DNA from: JANNHK01 sp034408875 | GTDB taxonomy: Bacteria; Actinomycetota; Acidimicrobiia; IMCC26256; PALSA-610 | Reading direction: 5' to 3' | NCBI GenBank assembly: GCA_034408875.1 | Contig: JAWXCJ010000236.1 | Location: forward strand, 1-11,255 | Length of the DNA: 11,255 bases | Shown: positions 1-5,304 of the stretch, piece after piece | Numbering within the stretch: position 1 is the stretch's first letter | How the letters are laid out: each line of letters opens with the position of its first letter | Program-made: the position numbers and the translations under genes | The notes under the pieces: generated by a model | Databases searched by the model: none | Seen by the model: the letters and a program-made list of their open reading frames with translations, nothing else | What the model was told of the DNA's origin: nothing

Positions 1-1
1 G

Positions 2-217
2 ATCGCCGCGGGCAAGGCGGCCGGCCGGGCCCAGGGTGGGGCCGCGGCGAGCGACGCGTTCTATCCGTTCCCCGACGGCATCGAGGCCGCGGCCGCGGCG
101 GGTGTCGCGGCCGTCATCCAACCCGGCGGCGGAATGCGCGACGAGACCATCATCGAAACCGCCGACGAACTCGGCCTCGCCATGGTCTTCACCGGCGAGC
201 GCCACTTCCTGCACTGA
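2..217 (+). CDS. purH: Bifunctional purine biosynthesis protein PurH, C-terminal end (partial)
   Basis: This is the last 71 codons of the bifunctional AICAR formyltransferase/IMP cyclohydrolase, which performs the final two steps of IMP synthesis in the cytoplasm. The reading frame enters at base 2 with no start, so the gene begins outside the window. Family-typical C-terminal blocks are visible: SDAFYPFPDGIEAA (residues 17-30 of the fragment), then AVIQPGGGMRDETII and the terminal MVFTGERHFLH. These belong to the transformylase domain, which takes a formyl group from 10-formyl-tetrahydrofolate. The TGA stop overlaps the folD ATG by one base (TGATG), so translation is probably coupled. The truncation is caused by the window edge, not by a mutation. 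Confidence 0.95.
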   Translation: MAAGKAAGRAQGGAAASDAFYPFPDGIEAAAAAGVAAVIQPGGGMRDETIIETADELGLAMVFTGERHFLH

Positions 218-1080
218 TGACCGCGCAACTCCTCGACGGCACCGCATTCCTCGAAGCGGCCAAGGACGAACTGCGCGCCCGGGTGAAGTTGCTCGCCGAT
301 CGGGGTATCACGCCGGGTCTCGGCACGATCCTGATTGGCGACGACCCGAACAGCGCGTCGTATGTCGGGCACAAGCACGCGGACAGTGCCGACATCGGGA
401 TCGTCTCGCATCACGTCGGGCTGCCGGCGTCGGCGACGCAAGGCGACGTGCTCGCCGCGATCGAGGCGTTCAACCGCGATCCGTCCGTCGACGCGTTCAT
501 CGTGCAGCTCCCGCTCCCCGCGCATGTCGACGAGGAGACTGCACTGCGCACGGTCGACCCGAAAAAGGACGCCGACGGGTTGCACCCGTTCAACCTGGGC
601 CGTCTGATGATCGGCGTGCCCGGACCGCGTCCGTGCACGCCGCTTGGTATCCAAGCGTTGCTCGTGCACTACGGCGTCGCGATCGAAAGCCGGCGCGTCG
701 TCGTCGTCGGGCGCGGCCTCACGATCGGGCGACCGCTTGCGGCGCTGCTCTCGCTCAAGGAGCCGAACGCGAACGCGACGGTGACCCAGTGCCACACGGG
801 CACGCGCGACCTGGCCGAGCACACGCGCGAGGCCGACATCCTCATCGCGGCCGCGGGACGCGCCGGCATCATCACGCCTGACATGGTCAAGCCGGGTGCG
901 GCCGTCGTCAGCGGCGGCATTACGTGGGAAGGGAAGCGGCTCGTGCCCGACGTGACCGAGGAATGCGCCGAGGTCGCGGCCTGGATCACCCCCCGTCTGG
1001 GAGGCGTCGGACCGACCACGCGTGCCATGCTGCTGCGCAATACGCTCGACGCGGCCGAGCGCGCCGCGGAGGCCGGATGA
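217..1080 (+). CDS. folD: Methylenetetrahydrofolate dehydrogenase / methenyltetrahydrofolate cyclohydrolase FolD
   Basis: FolD interconverts 5,10-methylene-, 5,10-methenyl- and 10-formyl-tetrahydrofolate, usually with NADP(H), in the cytoplasm. At 287 residues it has the normal family length. The active-site Tyr/Lys pair lies in SASYVGHK (Y50, K54, the same Lys number as E. coli FolD). DADGLHP at residues 118-124 holds the folate-site Asp (D120), TPLGIQALL follows at 141-149, and the nucleotide-binding turn is VVVGRGLTIGRP at 162-173. The C-terminal signature reads LGGVGPTTRAMLLRNT (261-276). The usual GRS turn is GRG here, and the usual PGGVGPMT is LGGVGPTT; both look like lineage variation because the catalytic residues are intact. 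The start is set by overlap with the purH stop; there is no ribosome-binding site, so reinitiation is likely. Its product 10-formyl-THF is the PurH co-substrate. The stop overlaps the next ATG (ATGA). Confidence 0.96.
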   Translation: MTAQLLDGTAFLEAAKDELRARVKLLADRGITPGLGTILIGDDPNSASYVGHKHADSADIGIVSHHVGLPASATQGDVLAAIEAFNRDPSVDAFIVQLPLPAHVDEETALRTVDPKKDADGLHPFNLGRLMIGVPGPRPCTPLGIQALLVHYGVAIESRRVVVVGRGLTIGRPLAALLSLKEPNANATVTQCHTGTRDLAEHTREADILIAAAGRAGIITPDMVKPGAAVVSGGITWEGKRLVPDVTEECAEVAAWITPRLGGVGPTTRAMLLRNTLDAAERAAEAG

Positions 1081-1283
1081 CTGCGCAACAACTCCCCGAA
1101 GTCCGCTGTTCGGTATGCGGCACGGTCGTCTCGGTGGATGCGCGCAATTGCCCGAGCTGCGGGCTGCACCGACCCGCCGCGCGCGGTCGGGGTGTCCTCG
1201 CCCGCACCGGGCTGTGGGTCGCGGGTTCGTTCTTGCTGGTCGCGTGGGTCGTGGCGCTCGCGGTCGTGGCCGCGGCCCGCTGA
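1077..1283 (+). CDS. Small zinc-ribbon protein with one C-terminal membrane helix
   Basis: This short gene encodes 68 residues and starts at the ATG that overlaps the folD stop (ATGA, four bases shared). Residues 11-28 hold two CxxC pairs (C11, C14 and C25, C28) spaced like a zinc ribbon that binds one Zn ion. A single hydrophobic helix follows at about residues 43-66 (LWVAGSFLLVAWVVALAVV), and the chain ends soon after. A short basic stretch (RPAARGRGVLAR) precedes the helix, so the ribbon is predicted to face the cytoplasm. In Streptomyces, as I recall, a small membrane protein (DUF3017) lies in the equivalent place between folD and mdh; this protein has the same position and size class but a zinc ribbon at its front. 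The function is unknown. The Cys pattern, close coupling and codon use make it likely to be a real gene. Confidence 0.8.
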   Translation: MTAQQLPEVRCSVCGTVVSVDARNCPSCGLHRPAARGRGVLARTGLWVAGSFLLVAWVVALAVVAAAR

Positions 1284-1300
1284 ACGGAACCGACTGTCGC

Positions 1301-2080
1301 ATGCTGCTCGCCGAGCTCGTCATCCGTCATTCCCGCCGGCACATGCCGACGCGACGCGTCGCGCTCGAAGGCGCGTACCTCCCGACCTCCGGCCCCGCGC
1401 ACGGCGCCGCGCTCCTCGCCGCGGTCGTCGCCGCGCACCTGCCGGGCGTCGACGAGGAACAGCGCGAACTGCTGCCCCGGCTCCTCAAAGAAGCGGACGG
1501 CGGACTCGCCATCCCCCGCATCGCGATGCGACACCGCCTGCAGCACGACACCCACGGCCTCGACCGTTCGAGTCACCGCATGTTCGGCGAGGAAGGGCTG
1601 CTCGTCGTCGAGATCGACGTGCACGGCGGTCCGTCGCCCCAAGTGCTCGGCGCCGTGATGGCCGCGGCGTCGCTGCCGTCGTCGGGCCGCGCGGTCGCGC
1701 TCGGCGCCGTGCGCCGCGTCATCGAGGGCCGTTGGACGGGCTTGGCCCGCGAGGTCGAGGTGCGCACTGTGTGGGGACGCGATCAGGCGCCGCCGCCGCT
1801 TGCCGGAGTGAACGACTGGCGCCAGGGTGCGCCGCCCGAAGAGGAAGCGTGGCGTGGTGTCGCACCGGACCAGCGCTGGGCCATGGAGGTGCTCGGTTTG
1901 CGGTCGGGAATGGACATCGACCGCGACGACGTGAACCGGCGGTTCCGGCGTCTGTTGCGTGAGGCGCACCCCGACCACGGTGGCGCCAAAACGGCGGCCG
2001 CGGGCCGGATAGCCGAACTCACCGAAGCGCGCGCGATCCTGCTGCCACTCGCCCCGGCCGACGTCGCCGCCGGCGGATAG
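1301..2080 (+). CDS. J-domain (DnaJ-like) protein with an unrecognised N-terminal domain
   Basis: The 259-residue protein ends in a J domain at about residues 193-250: WAMEVLGL, a basic helix (VNRRFRRLLREA), then the invariant HPD at 223-225 and a final helix running to about 248. An intact HPD means it should be able to stimulate the ATPase of a DnaK-type Hsp70. The first ~185 residues match no domain I can name. They are Ala- and His-rich, with a hydrophobic stretch (GAALLAAVVAAHL, 35-47) too short and polar-flanked to be a secure membrane helix, and a strand-rich portion around 98-155. The DnaJ zinc-finger and Gly/Phe regions are absent, so it is not DnaJ itself but a specialised co-chaperone. 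The ATG lies 17 bases after the zinc-ribbon stop. The frame is open further upstream, but earlier starts would run through that gene and folD. Confidence 0.82.
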   Translation: MLLAELVIRHSRRHMPTRRVALEGAYLPTSGPAHGAALLAAVVAAHLPGVDEEQRELLPRLLKEADGGLAIPRIAMRHRLQHDTHGLDRSSHRMFGEEGLLVVEIDVHGGPSPQVLGAVMAAASLPSSGRAVALGAVRRVIEGRWTGLAREVEVRTVWGRDQAPPPLAGVNDWRQGAPPEEEAWRGVAPDQRWAMEVLGLRSGMDIDRDDVNRRFRRLLREAHPDHGGAKTAAAGRIAELTEARAILLPLAPADVAAGG

Positions 2081-2093
2081 CCCGAAACGGAAA

Positions 2094-2099
2094 GAGGAG
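2094..2099 (+). promoter_or_regulatory. Ribosome-binding site of mdh
   Basis: GAGGAG lies 5 bases before the GTG of mdh. It is one of the clearest Shine-Dalgarno sequences in the window and decides the non-ATG start. The upstream gap is only 24 bases, so mdh is probably carried on the upstream transcript. Confidence 0.8.
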
Positions 2100-2104
2100 T
2101 ACTC

Positions 2105-3091
2105 GTGAAGGATCCCGTACGCGTCGCAGTGACCGGAGCCGCCGGACAGATCGGCTACAGCCTGCTGTTCCGCATCGCGAACGGCGACCTGCTCGGTAAG
2201 GATCAACCGGTCGTGCTCCAACTGCTCGAGATCCCGCCCGTCCTTCCCGCGCTCGGCGGTGTGGTGATGGAGCTCGACGACTGTGCGTTCCCGCTGTTGC
2301 GCGGGACCGTGCCCACCGACGACGCCGAGCGCGCGTTCGAGGGCGTGAACTACGCGTTGCTCGTGGGCTCGCGGCCGCGCACGAAGGGCATGGAACGCAA
2401 GGACCTGCTCGAAGCCAACGGCGCGATCTTCACGACGCAGGGCAAAGCCTTGGCGAAGGGTGCCGCGGCCGACGTGCGCATCCTCGTGGTCGGCAACCCG
2501 GCCAACACGAACTGCCTCATCGCGATGAACAACGCACCGTCGATCGCGCGGGAGCGGTTTACCGCGATGACCCGTCTCGACCACAACCGGGCCAAGGCCC
2601 AGCTCGCGGCGAAGGCGGGCGTGGCGGTCACGGCGGTGACACACATGACGATCTGGGGCAACCACTCGGCGACGCAGTACCCCGACGTCTTTCACGCGCA
2701 GGTAGACGGCAAGTCCGCATCTGCGCTCGTCGACCGGGACTGGATCGAGAAGACGTACATCCCCACTGTGCAGCAGCGGGGCGCGGCCATCATCGAGGCG
2801 CGCGGGCAGTCGTCGGCGGCGTCGGCCGCGAACGCGGCGATCAGCCACGTGCACGACTGGGCGATGGGCACGCCCGCAAACGACTGGGTGAGCATGGCCG
2901 TCTGCTCCGACGGGTCGTACGGCGTGCCCGAAGGGCTCATCTCGTCGTTCCCGTCGACGACCAAGGCGGGCGAGTGGTCGATCGTGCAAGGACTCGACAT
3001 CGACGACTTCTCCCGCGGCCGCATCGACGCGAGCGTCGCCGAGCTGGCCGAAGAGCGCGATGCAGTCGGCGAACTCGGGTTGTTGGGCTAG
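2105..3091 (+). CDS. mdh: Malate dehydrogenase (NAD-dependent)
   Basis: This 328-residue protein oxidises malate to oxaloacetate in the TCA cycle. The Rossmann glycine motif is GAAGQIG at residues 11-17. The substrate loop is PRTKGMERKDLLEANG, with the substrate-binding arginines R92 and R98. VVGNPANTN (128-136) is the conserved strand/turn, and TRLDHNRAK (156-164) supplies D159 and R162. The catalytic His is H187 in IWGNHSATQYPD. This layout is the LDH/MDH-superfamily type common in actinobacteria and related to cytosolic MDH, not the short E. coli type. It starts at GTG behind a good ribosome-binding site. Its TAG stop is followed directly by the ogt ATG with no spacing. Two fumarases lie 0.5 kb downstream, so consecutive TCA enzymes are grouped here. 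Confidence 0.96.
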   Translation: MKDPVRVAVTGAAGQIGYSLLFRIANGDLLGKDQPVVLQLLEIPPVLPALGGVVMELDDCAFPLLRGTVPTDDAERAFEGVNYALLVGSRPRTKGMERKDLLEANGAIFTTQGKALAKGAAADVRILVVGNPANTNCLIAMNNAPSIARERFTAMTRLDHNRAKAQLAAKAGVAVTAVTHMTIWGNHSATQYPDVFHAQVDGKSASALVDRDWIEKTYIPTVQQRGAAIIEARGQSSAASAANAAISHVHDWAMGTPANDWVSMAVCSDGSYGVPEGLISSFPSTTKAGEWSIVQGLDIDDFSRGRIDASVAELAEERDAVGELGLLG

Positions 3092-3577
3092 ATGTTGTAC
3101 TGGCGCCAGGCGAGCCCGCACGGCCGGGTCACGGTTGTCGTCAGCGACTGCGGCCTGCGCGCCATCGGCCTGCCGAACGACGACCTCGACGAACTCGTGG
3201 TCGACGCGAAACAACAGCGTGACCTCGCGATCGCGAAGCAGCTCGACGACCTGTTCGCCGGCCGGCGCCACACGGTCGACGTTCCGCTCGACCTCGAAGG
3301 CATCGACGGCTTTCGCCGCACCGTGCTCGAAACGCTGACGCGCGAAGTGCCCTGGGGCGAAACCGTCTCGTACGGAGAACTCGCCGCCATGGCCGGCCGC
3401 CCCCGCGCGGCCCGCGCCGTCGGCTCGGCAATGCGCCGCAACCCGCTCCCGTTCGTCATCCCCTGCCACCGCGTCCTTGCCGCCGGCAACAAGATCGGCG
3501 GCTACGGCGGGGGCGCCAACGCAATAGACCTGAAGCGCGAACTCCTCGCCCGAGAAGGCGTCATCGTGCGTCGCTAG
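3092..3577 (+). CDS. ogt: Methylated-DNA--[protein]-cysteine S-methyltransferase (MGMT/Ogt type)
   Basis: This suicide enzyme moves the alkyl group from O6-alkylguanine in DNA to its own cysteine. The acceptor is C125 in the signature IPCHRV (123-128). The DNA-binding helix-turn-helix is visible as VSYGELAAMAGRPRAARAVGSAMRRNP (92-118), with Y94 and the arginine finger region at R108. The closing GGYGGG (136-141) and LLAREG are also typical. At 161 residues it is a short stand-alone form without an Ada regulatory domain. Its ATG directly follows the mdh stop, so translation is presumably coupled to mdh, an unexpected partner for a repair enzyme. The final codons (IVRR, stop) lie inside an inverted repeat shared with the convergent fumarase gene. 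Confidence 0.95.
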   Translation: MLYWRQASPHGRVTVVVSDCGLRAIGLPNDDLDELVVDAKQQRDLAIAKQLDDLFAGRRHTVDVPLDLEGIDGFRRTVLETLTREVPWGETVSYGELAAMAGRPRAARAVGSAMRRNPLPFVIPCHRVLAAGNKIGGYGGGANAIDLKRELLAREGVIVRR

Positions 3578-3611
3578 AGGCCAATAGAGGTACCCCTATC
3601 GACGCACGATG
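3562..3611. terminator. Convergent-gene inverted repeat, candidate bidirectional terminator
   Basis: Arms of 12 bases, 3562-3573 (CATCGTGCGTCG) and 3600-3611 (CGACGCACGATG), are perfect reverse complements. Inside them, 3575-3577/3596-3598 and 3579-3580/3593-3594 can also pair across two mismatches, leaving a 12-base loop at 3581-3592. The structure includes both stop codons of ogt and the class I fumarase. There is no T-run on either side, so intrinsic termination would be of the U-poor type seen in GC-rich bacteria, or the hairpin may simply protect 3' ends. Confidence 0.6.
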
Positions 3612-5245
3612 GGTGAGCGCAGGCGGGCGGGTTTGCTGACCTCGGCGAAGAAGTCGTTGCCTTTGTCGTCGACGACGACGAACGCGGGGAAGTCGCGGAC
3701 TTCGATTTTCCACACGGCTTCCATGCCGAGTTCTTCGTACTCGAGGACCTCGACCTTGGTGATGCAGTCCTTGGCCAGGCGCGCCGCGGGTCCGCCGATG
3801 CTGCCGAGGTAGAAGCCGCCGTGTTCCTTGCACGCGTCGGTGACGACCTGTGAGCGGTTGCCCTTGGCCAGCATCACGAACGAGCCGCCGTTGCGTTGGA
3901 ACTGGTCGACGTAGCTGTCCATACGTCCGGCGGTGGTGGGGCCGAACGAACCTGACGCGTAACCCTGCGGGGTCTTGGCCGGTCCCGCGTAGTACACGCA
4001 GAAATCCTTGAGGTACTGCGGCATGCCGTCGCCGGCGTCGAGGCGTTCCTTGATCTGGGCGTGCGCGATGTCGCGCGCGACGACCATCGGGCCGGTGAGC
4101 ATCACGCGCGTCTTCACCGGGTAGTGCGACAGCGTCCGACGGATCTCGGCCATGGGCCGGTTGAGGTCGATGTTGACGATCTCGGTGTCGAGGTCGTCGT
4201 GCGTGACCTCGGGCAGATACTTGGCCGGATCGGTTTCGAGCTGTTCGAGGAACACGCCGTCGCGCGTGATCTTGCCAAGACTTTGACGGTCGGCCGAGCA
4301 CGACACCGCGAGCGCGACCGGGCACGACGCGCCGTGGCGCGGGAGGCGGATGACGCGTACGTCGTGGCAGAAGTACTTGCCGCCGAACTGGGCGCCGATA
4401 CCGAATGCCTGCGTGAGCGCGAGCACCTCCTTCTCGAGCCCGATGTCGCGGAACCCGCGACCCAATTCGTTACCGTCGTTCGGCAACGAGTCGAGGTACT
4501 TGGCCGACGCGAGCTTCGCGGTCTTCAGCGCGAACTCGGCCGACGTGCCGCCGATGACGAGCGCGAGGTGATACGGCGGGCACGCGGCAGTGCCGAGCGT
4601 GCGCAGCTTCTCGTCGAGCCAGCGCATCAGGCTCTCGGGGTTGAGGAGCGCCTTCGTCTCCTGGAACAGGAGGCTCTTGTTGGCCGATCCACCGCCCTTG
4701 GCCATGAACAGCAACTTGTACTCGTCGCCGTCGACGGCCTCGATCTCGATCTCGGCGGGCAGGTTCGTGCCCGTGTTCTTCTCGGTGAAGGTGTCGAGCG
4801 GCGCGAGTTGCGAGTAACGCAGGTTGTCGTCGGCGTACGTGCGGAACACGCCCTGCGCGATCGCGGACTTGTCGCCGCCGCCGGTGACGACCAGCTCGCC
4901 TTTCTTGCCCTTGACGATCGCGGTACCCGTGTCCTGGCACCCGGGCAGGACGCCGCCGGCCGCGATGCAGGCGTTCTTCAGCAACTCGAGCGCGACGAAC
5001 CGATCGTTGGGCGAAGCTTCGGGGTCGTCGAGGATCGCGCTCAACTGCGCGAGGTGGCCGGGGCGCAGCAGGTGCGCGATGTCGTGCATCGCCTGGCGGG
5101 TGAGCAGCGTCAGGGCTTCGGGCTCGACCTGGAGGAATGTGCGCCCGCCCGCCTCGAATGTCGACACGTGATCGGCAGTCAACAGGCGGTACGGGGTCTC
5201 GTCGGACCCGACCGGAAGGATCTCCTGAAAGGAAAACTCGGCCAC
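3596..5245 (-). CDS. fumA: Fumarate hydratase class I (iron-sulfur fumarase)
   Basis: This 549-residue enzyme reversibly hydrates fumarate to L-malate using an oxygen-sensitive [4Fe-4S] cluster. Three cysteines sit where the family's cluster ligands are expected: C103 (LPGCQDTGTA), C222 (TAACPPYH) and C316 (AVSCSADR). Their mutual spacing equals that of C133, C252 and C346 in the Leishmania enzyme as I recall it. The N-terminal alpha domain also holds the KGGGSANKS loop (183-191); the C-terminal beta domain begins near 360 and carries GSFGPTTAGRMDSY (432-445). Both domains are in one chain, as in E. coli FumA/FumB. The start is GTG at 5245: an in-frame TAG at 5255-5257 rules out anything longer. 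No ribosome-binding site precedes it, and the mRNA may be leaderless. It is divergent from fumC and convergent with ogt. Confidence 0.95.
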   Translation of the reverse strand: MAEFSFQEILPVGSDETPYRLLTADHVSTFEAGGRTFLQVEPEALTLLTRQAMHDIAHLLRPGHLAQLSAILDDPEASPNDRFVALELLKNACIAAGGVLPGCQDTGTAIVKGKKGELVVTGGGDKSAIAQGVFRTYADDNLRYSQLAPLDTFTEKNTGTNLPAEIEIEAVDGDEYKLLFMAKGGGSANKSLLFQETKALLNPESLMRWLDEKLRTLGTAACPPYHLALVIGGTSAEFALKTAKLASAKYLDSLPNDGNELGRGFRDIGLEKEVLALTQAFGIGAQFGGKYFCHDVRVIRLPRHGASCPVALAVSCSADRQSLGKITRDGVFLEQLETDPAKYLPEVTHDDLDTEIVNIDLNRPMAEIRRTLSHYPVKTRVMLTGPMVVARDIAHAQIKERLDAGDGMPQYLKDFCVYYAGPAKTPQGYASGSFGPTTAGRMDSYVDQFQRNGGSFVMLAKGNRSQVVTDACKEHGGFYLGSIGGPAARLAKDCITKVEVLEYEELGMEAVWKIEVRDFPAFVVVDDKGNDFFAEVSKPARLRSPIVRR

Positions 5246-5251
5246 AACGTC

Positions 5252-5257
5252 ACGCTA
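5252..5257 (-). promoter_or_regulatory. Candidate -10 element of a leaderless class I fumarase transcript
   Basis: On the minus strand TAGCGT (TANNNT form) is followed by 6 bases (GACGTT) and then the GTG start. That spacing would put the transcription start at or next to the start codon, as in actinobacterial leaderless genes. It fits the absence of any Shine-Dalgarno sequence. No convincing -35 box is visible. Confidence 0.45.
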
Positions 5258-5266
5258 CCGCCCGCT

Positions 5267-5287
5267 TTCGGGAATACCGTTCCCGAA
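5267..5287. promoter_or_regulatory. Perfect dyad between divergent fumarase genes, candidate operator
   Basis: TTCGGGAA (5267-5274), a 5-base spacer TACCG, then TTCCCGAA (5280-5287) form a perfect 8+8 inverted repeat, with outer matches at 5264-5265/5289-5290. It covers the -35 side of the predicted class I fumarase promoter. The spacer plus the next base, TACCGT (5275-5280), is itself a TANNNT -10-like hexamer for fumC. A dimeric regulator bound here could control both fumarases. The regulator is not encoded in this window, so its identity is unknown. An RNA hairpin in the fumC leader is the alternative. Confidence 0.5.
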
Positions 5288-5292
5288 GGCAC

Positions 5293-5298
5293 AGGAGG
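5293..5298 (+). promoter_or_regulatory. Ribosome-binding site of fumC
   Basis: AGGAGG lies 6 bases before ATG 5305, an ideal Shine-Dalgarno match. It fixes the fumC start and excludes the longer open frame beginning at 5137, which would overlap the divergent fumarase. It contrasts with the missing site in front of the class I gene. Confidence 0.85.
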
Positions 5299-5304
5299 CA
5301 GGGC

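Noticed and set aside
80..100. GC-only palindrome around 87-98 as a regulatory site
   Set aside because: It lies inside purH in an Ala-rich stretch (EAAAAAG), where GCG/GCC codons produce such symmetry by themselves.
2..217. purH as a broken gene
   Set aside because: It is cut by the window edge only; the visible part is in frame and has all its C-terminal motifs.
217..1098. Similar first codons of folD and the zinc-ribbon gene (both MTAQ) as a duplicated start module
   Set aside because: Only about four codons match, with differing bases afterwards. Chance or shared codon preference explains it.
61..1323. Minus-strand open frame opposite purH and folD
   Set aside because: Low-complexity Arg-rich translation, fully explained as the shadow of purH and folD.
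986..3469. Very long open frame on the minus strand (about 827 codons) antisense to folD through ogt
   Set aside because: It is Arg/His/Ala-rich with no domain. It lies across five plus-strand genes with recognisable motifs and is typical of GC-rich antisense frames that lack stops by chance.
5137..5304. Longer N-terminus for fumC starting at 5137
   Set aside because: It would overlap the start of the divergent fumarase, has Arg-rich non-homologous sequence, and ignores the perfect AGGAGG before ATG 5305.
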